Below, one piece after another: positions 7,738 to 14,904 of a DNA stretch of 15,965 nucleotides. Position 1 is the stretch's first letter. Every line of letters begins with the position of its first letter. Below the pieces are notes generated by a model. It was not told where the DNA came from. It did no database searches and saw nothing but the letters and a program-made list of their open reading frames with translations. The translations under genes and the position numbers were made by a program. The DNA lies in contig DDPE01000003.1 in NCBI GenBank assembly GCA_002342035.1, forward strand, positions 1 through 15,965. Reading direction: 5' to 3'. This DNA comes from Asticcacaulis sp. UBA2476. GTDB taxonomy: Bacteria > Pseudomonadota > Alphaproteobacteria > Caulobacterales > Caulobacteraceae.

Positions 7738-9294
7738 ATGCCAAACCGGTTCAAATTCACCTTTGGCAATTCACGCCTCAGCCGACTGGTGCTGGGGCTG
7801 AATTTGCTTGGGCTGCTGGTGCTGGTCGTGGGCGCGCTGGCCCTCAACGAATTCCGGCAGGGGCTGGTCGAAAACCGCAAAGAGTCCCTGACGGCGCAAG
7901 CCGACACTATGGCCGAGATTATCGCCGTGGTGGCGACGGTTGGTGATCCCCAACCCTATCTTGAGGCTTCCAGCGCGCATTTGGCCCTGAGCCGCTTTAT
8001 TCCCAAGGGACAGCGCGCCCGCCTGTTCAATGGCGAAGGCGAACTCCTGTCGGACAGCTACGTGGTTTCAGAAAGCGTGGATGTCCGGCCATTGCCCCCG
8101 GCCCGTGACCGTGGTGAAGCCGCACCCGACCGCTCTGCCCAGACCGCCAGTCTTGAAAAAGCGCAGGCGGCACTGAGCGATGAGGTCAAGCTGGCCCTCG
8201 GCGGCACGCAGGTCACCTCGGTGCGCCTCAACGAAAGCGGCAAAAAGGTCGTGTCGGTATCAATCCCGATCCGCCGGGTTAAGATGGTTTTGGGCGTACT
8301 CACGCTGGAGGCCGGGGATGTTGACGCTATCGTTGCGGCTCAGCGTATGGCCATGATGCCGTTCATTCTGGTCGCAGTGGGGGTCAGTTTGTTTTCAGCC
8401 ATGCTGATCAACTGGTGGGTCAGCCGTCCGATCCAGCGCCTGTCCGCCGCCGCCGACAGTGTGCGCATGGAAAAGATCCGCGCTATTTCCCTACCCGACC
8501 TCGAAGACCGGAAAGACGAGATCGGCACTTTGGCGCGATCTCTGGAATCCATGACCGACACCTTATCCAAACGCATGGATGCGATTGACCGCTTTGCCGC
8601 TGATGTATCCCATGAAATCAAGAACCCCCTGACCTCGATCCGCTCGGCCCTTGAGACTCTTAATCTGGTTAAGGATGACAGCGCCAAGACAAGGCTGATG
8701 AATGTTATTAATCAGGATGTTCATCGCCTTGACCGGCTGATCACTGATATCTCCAATGCCTCACGCCTTGACGCCGAGCTGTCGCGCGATACGCCTAAGC
8801 CTGTCGACATCGGCGCTCTGATGGAAGATATCGTCTCACTCTACGCGCCCTCAGATGAAACGTCGGTTAAGGTGACATTTAACCGCTCCATAACACCGTC
8901 ATCGTCCCGCGTCATTGGTCGCGAAGGCCCGTTGGGGCAGGTGTTCCGCAATCTGATCGACAATGCCCGCTCCTTCAGCCCCGAAAGCGGTACAGTCCAC
9001 ATACAGTTAGGCCATTCCGACCGCGATCAGGCTCTGCCGCTACAGATCACCATTGATGATAATGGCCCCGGCATACCCGAAGAAAATCTGGAAACTATTT
9101 TCGAGCGCTTTTACACCTCCCGCCCCAAGGGCACCAGCTTTGGCCGTAATTCGGGCCTTGGCCTGTCGATTTCGCGCCAGATCATTGAGGCGCATCACGG
9201 GCGTATATGGGCCGAAAACCGCAAGGATGAGCACGGCAACCTCATCGGGGCCCGCTTTACGGTGGCCCTGCCGAATACCTATGGTGCCCTGTGA
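7738..9294 (+). CDS. chvG: Sensor histidine kinase ChvG
   Basis: A 518-residue inner-membrane histidine kinase that phosphorylates ChvI. TM1 is about residues 15-37, the periplasmic sensor about 38-203, TM2 about 204-226. HAMP follows (about 226-282, with RPIQRLSAAADSVR). The dimerisation/phosphoacceptor helix carries His292 in SHEIKNPLTSIRSALETL. The ATPase domain shows the N box (FRNLIDNAR, 403-411), G1 (DNGPG, 441-445), the F box (IFERFYTS) and G2 (GLGLS, 473-477). The upstream frame is open back into chvI, but ATG 7738 is chosen because it starts a basic N-terminus just before TM1, lies 19 bp after the chvI stop and follows a GGGG stretch. Its stop overlaps the hprK start by four bases (GTGA), indicating translational coupling. 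Confidence 0.94.
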   Translation: MPNRFKFTFGNSRLSRLVLGLNLLGLLVLVVGALALNEFRQGLVENRKESLTAQADTMAEIIAVVATVGDPQPYLEASSAHLALSRFIPKGQRARLFNGEGELLSDSYVVSESVDVRPLPPARDRGEAAPDRSAQTASLEKAQAALSDEVKLALGGTQVTSVRLNESGKKVVSVSIPIRRVKMVLGVLTLEAGDVDAIVAAQRMAMMPFILVAVGVSLFSAMLINWWVSRPIQRLSAAADSVRMEKIRAISLPDLEDRKDEIGTLARSLESMTDTLSKRMDAIDRFAADVSHEIKNPLTSIRSALETLNLVKDDSAKTRLMNVINQDVHRLDRLITDISNASRLDAELSRDTPKPVDIGALMEDIVSLYAPSDETSVKVTFNRSITPSSSRVIGREGPLGQVFRNLIDNARSFSPESGTVHIQLGHSDRDQALPLQITIDDNGPGIPEENLETIFERFYTSRPKGTSFGRNSGLGLSISRQIIEAHHGRIWAENRKDEHGNLIGARFTVALPNTYGAL

Positions 9295-9743
9295 GTAAGC
9301 TTATCGTGCATGCCACCTCCATAAGCTGCCTGATCGGCGGCACCTGGCACGGCGTGCTGATCAGCGGCCCGTCCGGGGTGGGCAAGAGCGATCTGGCCCT
9401 GCGCGCCTTATCTAAAGGGTGCGCCCTGATCAGTGATGATTATTCGGTGTTGTGGCGCTCTGGCGACCACCTCTATGCCGGGGCGCCCGACACCATCAAA
9501 GGCCGGATCGAAGTGCGCGGCGTCGGCATCACCACCTTGCGAACCCGCCATTTCAGCCGCATCAGCCTTACGGTGCACTGCCAAAATTCCGCCGTCGAGC
9601 GCCTGCCCGAACCGGAGTTTAGCGACATACTTGGCCTTAAAATTCCGACCCTGAGACTTAACCCAAGGGAAGCGTCAAGTGTGGCCAAACTGCTTATATC
9701 CCTGACACAAACCGTCCGCGCACCCTCAATTCGCTTGGATTAG
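9291..9743 (+). CDS. hprK: HPr kinase/phosphorylase, short alphaproteobacterial form
   Basis: HprK phosphorylates HPr on a serine (Ser48 here) using ATP or pyrophosphate and can reverse the reaction. At 150 residues it lacks the N-terminal domain of the roughly 310-residue Firmicutes enzyme and consists of the catalytic core only, which is normal in Alphaproteobacteria. The P-loop GPSGVGKS is at residues 26-33, a catalytic-type acidic pair Asp49-Asp50 follows in ALISDDY, and the HprK signature IEVRGVGI is at 73-80. It starts with GTG overlapping the chvG stop by four bases, so the kinase of the two-component system and the PTS kinase are probably translated together. Co-location fits reports that in this class the PTS and ChvG-ChvI are functionally connected; the direct contact here is inferred. 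Confidence 0.93.
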   Translation: MSKLIVHATSISCLIGGTWHGVLISGPSGVGKSDLALRALSKGCALISDDYSVLWRSGDHLYAGAPDTIKGRIEVRGVGITTLRTRHFSRISLTVHCQNSAVERLPEPEFSDILGLKIPTLRLNPREASSVAKLLISLTQTVRAPSIRLD

Positions 9744-9793
9744 GACTAATTTACGCCTAAACAGGTAAAAGGACTTTTTGCAGTGCATACAAT

Positions 9794-9824
9794 CCGCTAA
9801 GATCAGCGGTCTTGGCCCAAAGAC
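9794..9824 (+). repeat. Two adjacent short hairpins in the EIIA leader
   Basis: CCGCT at 9794-9798 pairs with AGCGG at 9805-9809, and GTCTT at 9809-9813 pairs with AAGAC at 9820-9824. They lie in the 139-bp gap between hprK and the EIIA gene. Neither is followed by a T-run. The stems are short and may be chance; they could form mutually exclusive structures because they share base 9809. Confidence 0.3.
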
Positions 9825-9882
9825 TATCAGGGCTATGACAGCGGTTCCGGATTTTACGGATCGGTTTGAGGAAGTTGTCTTT

Positions 9883-10287
9883 ATGATCGGGCTCGTGATC
9901 GTAACCCACGGCAGGCTGGCGGAAGAGTTCATTTCCGCCATGGAACATGTAGTGGGTCCGCAAAGTGCCGTCACGGCGATCTGTATCGGTCCTGAAGACG
10001 ATATGGCCCGCAGGCGTCAGGATATTTTAGAGGCGACCTTTGCCAATGATCTGGGTGACGGCGTGATCCTGCTGACTGATATGTTCGGCGGCACCCCGTC
10101 CAATCTGGCCATCTCCGTCATGGAGCAAACCAAGGCCGAGGTCATTGCCGGGATCAACCTGCCCATGCTGATCAAGCTGGCCTCTTTGCGTAAGAATGAA
10201 CCCCTGTCGACCTGCGTGCTCCATGCTCAGGAAGCCGGTCGCAAATACATTACCGTGGCCTCTTACGTCCTATCGGGTGAAAGCTGA
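9883..10287 (+). CDS. manX: PTS EIIA component, mannose family (regulatory PTS)
   Basis: A 134-residue cytoplasmic EIIA of the mannose/fructose superfamily that takes phosphate from HPr. The phosphorylatable residue is His9 in VIVTHGRLAEEF, at the usual place after the first strand. The LLTDMFGGTPSNLA segment (about residues 63-76) is the second hallmark of the family. ATG 9883 is chosen over upstream GTG/ATG codons in the same open frame because GAGGAAG at 9868-9874 lies eight bases before it and the protein then starts directly at strand 1, as in its relatives. No EIIB, EIIC or EIID genes are seen, consistent with a regulatory PTS that does not transport sugar. The symbol follows rhizobial usage; other names exist for this gene. 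Confidence 0.93.
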   Translation: MIGLVIVTHGRLAEEFISAMEHVVGPQSAVTAICIGPEDDMARRRQDILEATFANDLGDGVILLTDMFGGTPSNLAISVMEQTKAEVIAGINLPMLIKLASLRKNEPLSTCVLHAQEAGRKYITVASYVLSGES

Positions 10288-10400
10288 ATTAATCTTACCT
10301 GAATATTAACCCAAACGTCTTTTTATCAGGCTTGATGAGGACGCTGGCTTTGCGCATGGTAGCGTCCATTCCAAGCAAGTTCGCAGGGTTGCCCACAGTC

Positions 10401-10676
10401 ATGAGCGTCGCACACGCCGAAGTCGAAATCTGCAACGAAAAAGGGCTGCACGCGCGCGCATCAGCCAAGTTCGTCAAGCTGGCCGCCACCTTCAATGCCC
10501 AGATCTATGTCCTGCGCGATGACCACCGCGTCGATGCTCAGTCGATCATGGGCCTTCTGATGCTGGGCGCCGGTAAGGGCAGCCATATCGGCATTGAAGC
10601 CGAAGGCCCGCAGGCCGCAGATGCCGTTCAGGCTCTGGTCGATCTGGTCTCTGATCGTTTCGGAGAAGAGGTCTGA
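10401..10676 (+). CDS. ptsH: Phosphocarrier protein HPr
   Basis: A 91-residue HPr that carries phosphate from Enzyme I to EIIA. The active-site His17 is in NEKGLHARASAKFVKLA and the HprK target Ser48 is in VDAQSIMGLLMLGAGKG, so both regulatory sites are present. ATG 10401 gives a protein of normal size; its Shine-Dalgarno (AGGG near 10384) is rather far upstream. The frame is open for 23 codons upstream with an ATG at 10335 behind AGG, so an N-terminally extended start cannot be excluded. Enzyme I (ptsP/ptsI) is not in the window. The stop overlaps the next gene's start by one base (TGATG). Confidence 0.94.
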   Translation: MSVAHAEVEICNEKGLHARASAKFVKLAATFNAQIYVLRDDHRVDAQSIMGLLMLGAGKGSHIGIEAEGPQAADAVQALVDLVSDRFGEEV

Positions 10677-11452
10677 TGCGGATCGCCATAGCCACCATTA
10701 TCTTGTGTCTGACCGTTCCGTCCCTCGTTTTGGCCGAAGAGTGGGATGCCGCGGCGGCCGATACCCCAAAACCTGTGGTCAAACGGGTGGCCAAGAAACC
10801 GGTCGTCAAGAAAAAGGTCGAGCCGGTGCCGACATTGCCAGCCGCGCCCGTGCCTTACACCAGCCTGAAACCCGCACCCGTGGCCGCCGTTCAGGCTGCG
10901 CCGCTTAAGCCGATCACCTCATCGCAGCCGATAGCGACCATTGCCGCCCCATCCGTGATGGATATGGCAATCCCGGAACCGCCCCTCCCGCCTGCGCCCC
11001 CCACCGTCATCGTCAACCTGAAAACACCACCGGCGACTAAGGTAAGCGGGCGCGAGATCACGTTGAAATGCGATACGGTGACGACGACCGGCAAGGACCA
11101 GACCACACGCGGCACGTTTTACCTCAGCCTGATCCCGTCGGAGACCTTTCCGGATACGGCGGCCGATTTCAAGGTCATGTCCATCGACCCTGACCATACC
11201 TCGATCATCCGCGATACCCTCTGTTTCAGCTTTCGCTGCAATGCCGTCGTCAGCCCAGCCTATTATGAACTGGTCGATCAGACCCAGAAAAAGGGCGGCT
11301 ATCTTAAAGTATCGCTTAATCGCACGACCGGCGCGTTTTACGGCCAGAAGCACTGGGCCGAGGATAAGCGCTTTGGCCTTGGATCTACCGAAACCCTGTC
11401 CGAAACCGGCACCTGCCGCCCGCAAAGTGCAGGCGGCCCGGCACTGTTTTAA
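10676..11452 (+). CDS. Exported Ala/Pro/Lys-rich protein, function unknown
   Basis: I do not recognise the family. Residues 1-20 are a clear Sec signal peptide ending VLA, giving a mature protein beginning EEWDAAA. Residues 30-120 form a low-complexity linker with VVKRVAKKPVVKKK followed by many Pro/Ala pairs (APVPYTSLKPAPVAAV, PEPPLPPAPP), of the sort that spans periplasm or peptidoglycan. Residues 125-250 look like a folded beta-rich domain with four cysteines (132, 183, 188, 247) that could form two disulfides. It starts on the last base of the HPr stop, so it is almost certainly co-expressed with the PTS genes. An envelope role would fit the envelope-sensing ChvG-ChvI system upstream, but this is inference. 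Its stop is only 2 bp from the stop of the convergent receptor gene. Confidence 0.85.
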   Translation: MRIAIATIILCLTVPSLVLAEEWDAAAADTPKPVVKRVAKKPVVKKKVEPVPTLPAAPVPYTSLKPAPVAAVQAAPLKPITSSQPIATIAAPSVMDMAIPEPPLPPAPPTVIVNLKTPPATKVSGREITLKCDTVTTTGKDQTTRGTFYLSLIPSETFPDTAADFKVMSIDPDHTSIIRDTLCFSFRCNAVVSPAYYELVDQTQKKGGYLKVSLNRTTGAFYGQKHWAEDKRFGLGSTETLSETGTCRPQSAGGPALF

Positions 11453-11454
11453 GG

Positions 11455-13956
11455 TTAGTACTTAAGTTTCAGGGTCACACCATACATGCTGGGCTCGCCC
11501 TGAATGAAGGTGGCGATCCCCAGAGTATCGCCAACATTGCCCGCGTCCTTGATGTAGTCTTCGTCGGTGACATTGGTGCCGAACAGCTCGATCTCCCACG
11601 GCCCGTTGGCAGGCTTGAAACCTAGACGCAGGTTGAGCAGACCATAAGCATCCTGTGTTTCATCCTGCTTGGTGTCGGCAACCGGGCGAAGCCCTGCAAC
11701 GGCGGGCTGGAACTGCGGCAGGTCATTGTTATCGTCAAAATAGACTTCCGACTGCCACACATAGCTTGGGGTGAACGATAGTGTCCCCAGACCAAATTCT
11801 TTTTTCAGCCGCGCGCCTAATGACACCGTATGATCAGGGCTCAGACGGAAGTGATTGCCGTCATAGAGGCCATTGCCGAAACGGGCATGGTTATAGGCGT
11901 AGGTGGCAAACAGATCGACGCCCGGTGTGGCGCGGTAATAGGTTTGCGTTTCCAAGCCGTAAGCCTTGGCCTCACCGGCGCTGACCGTAATGACATTGCC
12001 GGTATTGGTGGCGACCGACGTCTGGAAGTTGTCGTACTGATAATAATAGACCGCCGAGTCCCAGCTCATACGACCATCAAACAGACGGGCCTTAACCCCA
12101 GCCTCAAGGCTGTCGACCGTCTCAGAATCGGCTTCGGTAAAGACCGCGGCACTGAGCGGGGTGCTGCCGGAATCGCCGCTTAAGGTCTTGGGCTGGCGTC
12201 CGCGCGAGATCGACGCGTAGGCATTGAGCGTATCGCTAAACAGATAGCGCCCGACCAGACGATAGGTGAACCCGTCATCTTCAAAATCGCGGTCAATGCG
12301 GTTGCCGTTGCCGGTCGTCGGCTGCTTGAAAATCCCCAGCGGCAGGCCAAGCGCCCCCGTCAGGGCCTGATTGAATACGGCCGTCTGCTGTGCCGATGAC
12401 GGCATCATGCCAGTGGCCTGCACGTACTGAGTGACATAGCTGGTCACGGTCGACTGAGCAAAACTGATAGAGGCCAGACCGGAATTACCGACAACGCTGG
12501 CTGAATAGCCGGAGGTCTTGTCATCCTTGGTGTAACGCACCCCGCCGCTGACCTCTAACTTCGGAGTCAGGCGATAGGTGATATCCCCAAAGACATCGAA
12601 TGAGCGCGTCTCGCCAAAGGTGGTCGAGGTTTCGCGGTGGGCCGGATCAAGCAGAGGATAGAGCGCCGCCAGCGACGGCGTCGATTGCAGGGCGGCCTGA
12701 ATGAACGGATAGGACGGCACTGTCGGGCGCGGCAACTGATTGGTCAGGAATACCGAAGCGACGCGCTCATCGATCTGAAGCGGCACAGCGGTGCGGGCTT
12801 CTTCGTCGAAATAGCTGATCCCGGCAAACCACGACAGCTTATCATTGCCGTCATAGTTGAGGCGCAGTTCCTGGGTCCAGACCTTACCGTAAGCATCTTC
12901 GCCAAACACGGTTAGCGGAAGGGACATGCCGTCGGCATCGAACACTTCCGAAGCCGTAAACCGGCGATAGGCGCTTAAGGATGACAGGCTTAAGGTGTCG
13001 CTGATCTCATAGCGACCCAGCACCGTCGTGCCCCACACATAGCGCTCTAAGCCCAGATCGCGCCCGCCCTTAAAGCCATTGGCCGCTGACAAAGCCGCGC
13101 CGCTATAGGGGCTAAGATCGCCGATCACGGCCCCGGTTTGCGGATTGGTCGGGGTAAAGGTGCCGGATTTAAAGCCCGTACCCGCAGGCGTGTCTTCCTG
13201 ATAATTAACAATCAGATCAAAGTTCAGCCGATCGGTCGGGGCATAGCTGATGACCGCCCGCGCCGCGCGGGTATCAAGGCTGTTGAAGTCCTCGCCCCCC
13301 AGCAGATTTTCAGTGTAACCGTCGCGCGATTTGAACCGTGTCGCCAGACGCACCGCCAGTGTTTCCGTAATCGGCAGGTTCATCATCAACTCGGTCAGGC
13401 GATAATCATAATTGCCAAAACCGACCTGCGCTGATGCATCGAAATCGGTTGGATCAGCCTTGTTCTGAATGACATTGACCGCCCCGATCAGCGCGCCGCG
13501 CCCAAACAGGGTAGATTGCGGTCCCTTGGCGATTTCAACGCGGTTCAGATCGAACAGTTCGATATAGGCCCCGCGGGAACGCGAAATACTCAGGCCGTCC
13601 TGAAATACGGACACACGCGCTTCGCCGGTGGCGGTGCCTGAGTCAGACGTTATACCACGCATGATAAAGCCCGGATTGTTGGGCGACTGATCCTGCACCT
13701 CAAAACCGGGCACAAACTGCGCCAGCTCCTGAAAATCGGTAATGCCGACGTCATTCATAAAGGATGAGTTGAAGGCCGTGACGGCTGCCGGGACACTGAG
13801 CAGGGTCTGCTCACGTTTTTGCACAGTGACGATGACTTCGGGGATGACCTCGGCGCCTGGCGCGGCATCCTGAGCGTGGGTTACACCGGCCATGAGCGCC
13901 ATAAAGCTTACACTCAGACCCGCCGCTTTCATCAGTTTACACTTCGACACAGCCAT
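11455..13956 (-). CDS. TonB-dependent outer-membrane receptor
   Basis: An 833-residue TonB-dependent receptor that imports a large or scarce substrate across the outer membrane using energy from TonB-ExbBD. A signal peptide ends near residue 28 (GVTHA then QDAAPG). A TonB-box-like segment, PEVIVTVQKR, is at 39-48, followed by the plug domain (about 50-165, with SVPAAVTAF, GFIMRGI, RVEIAKGPQSTLFGRGALIG and GAVNVI). The remainder is a 22-strand-type barrel with many alternating aromatic residues, ending in the aromatic-terminal strand YGVTLKLKY that BAM recognises. ATG 13956 is preferred to the GTG two codons upstream because AAGGTGG lies eight bases before it. The ligand is unknown; the family in Caulobacterales and sphingomonads is very diverse. 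It is divergent from the YceI gene. No FecI/FecR pair is present. Confidence 0.95.
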   Translation of the reverse strand: MAVSKCKLMKAAGLSVSFMALMAGVTHAQDAAPGAEVIPEVIVTVQKREQTLLSVPAAVTAFNSSFMNDVGITDFQELAQFVPGFEVQDQSPNNPGFIMRGITSDSGTATGEARVSVFQDGLSISRSRGAYIELFDLNRVEIAKGPQSTLFGRGALIGAVNVIQNKADPTDFDASAQVGFGNYDYRLTELMMNLPITETLAVRLATRFKSRDGYTENLLGGEDFNSLDTRAARAVISYAPTDRLNFDLIVNYQEDTPAGTGFKSGTFTPTNPQTGAVIGDLSPYSGAALSAANGFKGGRDLGLERYVWGTTVLGRYEISDTLSLSSLSAYRRFTASEVFDADGMSLPLTVFGEDAYGKVWTQELRLNYDGNDKLSWFAGISYFDEEARTAVPLQIDERVASVFLTNQLPRPTVPSYPFIQAALQSTPSLAALYPLLDPAHRETSTTFGETRSFDVFGDITYRLTPKLEVSGGVRYTKDDKTSGYSASVVGNSGLASISFAQSTVTSYVTQYVQATGMMPSSAQQTAVFNQALTGALGLPLGIFKQPTTGNGNRIDRDFEDDGFTYRLVGRYLFSDTLNAYASISRGRQPKTLSGDSGSTPLSAAVFTEADSETVDSLEAGVKARLFDGRMSWDSAVYYYQYDNFQTSVATNTGNVITVSAGEAKAYGLETQTYYRATPGVDLFATYAYNHARFGNGLYDGNHFRLSPDHTVSLGARLKKEFGLGTLSFTPSYVWQSEVYFDDNNDLPQFQPAVAGLRPVADTKQDETQDAYGLLNLRLGFKPANGPWEIELFGTNVTDEDYIKDAGNVGDTLGIATFIQGEPSMYGVTLKLKY

Positions 13957-13987
13957 AACCACACCACCTTAAGTTTGCTCAGAACCT

Positions 13988-14006
13988 GCCCTCACCTACA
14001 CAGGGC
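13988..14006. repeat. Short hairpin in the receptor leader
   Basis: GCCCT at 13988-13992 and AGGGC at 14002-14006 form a 5-bp dyad with a 9-nt loop, 32-50 bp upstream of the receptor start. It would lie in the 5' untranslated RNA if transcription starts further upstream. It is short and may be incidental. Confidence 0.3.
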
Positions 14007-14009
14007 TAA

Positions 14010-14085
14010 TGACAGTATGGTTTATAAATTATGTCAGGCGCACAATCAGGGTACTTTGAAATATGGGTGTCACCTAAAAGTGACA
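14010..14085. promoter_or_regulatory. Cluster of four TGTCA/TGACA half-sites
   Basis: TGACA at 14010-14014, TGTCA at 14032-14036, TGTCAC at 14068-14073 and GTGACA at 14080-14085. The last two form a perfect dyad, TGTCAC-N6-GTGACA; the first two bracket an A+T-rich core containing TTTATAAATTAT. The sites lie between the divergent receptor and YceI genes, nearer the receptor, and could be the operator of a dimeric regulator. The dyad also fits the loose pattern TGT-N12-ACA known for PpsR/CrtJ, but such a short pattern is weak evidence. Confidence 0.45.
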
Positions 14086-14168
14086 GTCCTTACCGGTGCA
14101 GCACATCCATCATCAGGCTATAATCGTATCAGGCCGAAACATTTTGAGTTAAAACCTTTCAACATCTC

Positions 14169-14197
14169 TTGAAATGCCAATCCGTAACCATTATAGT
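14169..14197 (+). promoter_or_regulatory. Sigma-70-like promoter of the YceI gene
   Basis: TTGAAA at 14169-14174 and TATAGT at 14192-14197 are separated by 17 bp, a close match to the housekeeping consensus spacing and sequence. The predicted transcript would start about 40 bases before ATG 14246. A dyad, CGTAAC at 14183-14188 and GTTACG at 14196-14201, straddles the -10, and TTTCAA at 14202-14207 is the inverse of the -35 hexamer. A repressor bound at the dyad would block polymerase. Confidence 0.5.
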
Positions 14198-14245
14198 TAC
14201 GTTTCAAATTTGCGTTCCTCACACTCAAATCAGAGATTTTAAATT

Positions 14246-14830
14246 ATGACCAAGTCCTTCTTCAAATCCGCCCTCGTGGCCGCCGCCCTTCTGGGGGCCA
14301 GCTTCTCCCCCGCGCTGGCGGCCCCTGAAACCTACGCGATCGAGCCTACCCATACCGAAGTCCTGTTTAGCTGGACCCACTTTGGCTTCTCCAAGCCTAC
14401 AGGTAAGTTCATGAACGCCGTCGGCACCCTGGTGCTTGACGAAGCGGCCCCGGCCAACAGCTCCGTCGAAGTCACCTTTGCCATTGACGGCCTGAACACC
14501 GGCGTTACCAAGTTGGACGAGCATCTGAAGAAGCCCGACTTTTTTGACGCCGCCAAGTTCCCGACCGCAACCTTCAAATCAACCAAGGTTGCCGTCACCG
14601 GCGCTGATACCGCCAAGGTCACCGGCGACCTGACCATTCACGGCGTCACCAAGCCCGTCACTCTGGATGTCAAGCTGAATAAGATCGGCGAAAACATGAT
14701 GAAGAAAAAGACGGCAGGCTTCTCGGCGACCGGTGAAATCAAACGCTCCGACTTCGGCATCGGAGCCTATGTGCCGGCCGTGTCAGATGAAATCACCCTG
14801 TCGATCACCGCTGAAGCCAACCTTAAGTAG
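14246..14830 (+). CDS. yceI: YceI-family periplasmic protein
   Basis: A 194-residue exported protein of the YceI family, lipocalin-like beta barrels that bind long isoprenoid or other lipophilic molecules in the periplasm. The signal peptide (MTKSFFKSALVAAALLGASF, then SPALA) is cleaved after Ala25. The mature protein shows family hallmarks: IEPTHTEVLFSWTHFGFSKPTGKF near its N-terminus, LDEHLKKPDFFDAAKFPTATF in the middle, and VTGDLTIHGVTKPVTLDV followed by GFSATGEIKRSDFGIGAYVP. Length matches the family. The ribosome binding site is weak (AGAG near 14232). It is monocistronic, with its own promoter upstream and terminator downstream, and is divergent from the TonB-dependent receptor. The bound ligand is unknown. 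Confidence 0.95.
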   Translation: MTKSFFKSALVAAALLGASFSPALAAPETYAIEPTHTEVLFSWTHFGFSKPTGKFMNAVGTLVLDEAAPANSSVEVTFAIDGLNTGVTKLDEHLKKPDFFDAAKFPTATFKSTKVAVTGADTAKVTGDLTIHGVTKPVTLDVKLNKIGENMMKKKTAGFSATGEIKRSDFGIGAYVPAVSDEITLSITAEANLK

Positions 14831-14854
14831 GCTTACATTTAAATCGGTAAATGT

Positions 14855-14891
14855 GCCCCGTCCGCTTAATCCGGGCGGGGCATTGTTTTTT
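14855..14891 (+). terminator. Intrinsic terminator after the YceI gene
   Basis: A 10-bp stem, GCCCCGTCCG at 14855-14864 with CGGGCGGGGC at 14872-14881 (one G-U pair), has a 7-nt loop and is followed by ATTG and six T residues. It ends the YceI transcript and lies 13 bp before the next gene's start, so that gene needs its own promoter or read-through. Confidence 0.9.
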
Positions 14892-14904
14892 CAGGACGCC
14901 TGAC

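Noticed and set aside
6924..7907. 327-codon open frame on the minus strand opposite chvI and the start of chvG
   Set aside because: It lies antisense to a full receiver and winged-helix protein with all key residues; the long frame reflects codon bias of the plus strand, and the product shows no recognisable domain.
9291..9743. HprK as a truncated pseudogene because it is half the length of Firmicutes HprK
   Set aside because: The short form without the N-terminal domain is normal in Alphaproteobacteria, and the P-loop, acidic pair and signature motif are intact.
14068..14085. The TGT-N12-ACA pattern as a PpsR/CrtJ site
   Set aside because: Only six bases are specified, and the window contains no photosynthesis or tetrapyrrole genes; the dyad is kept as an unassigned site.
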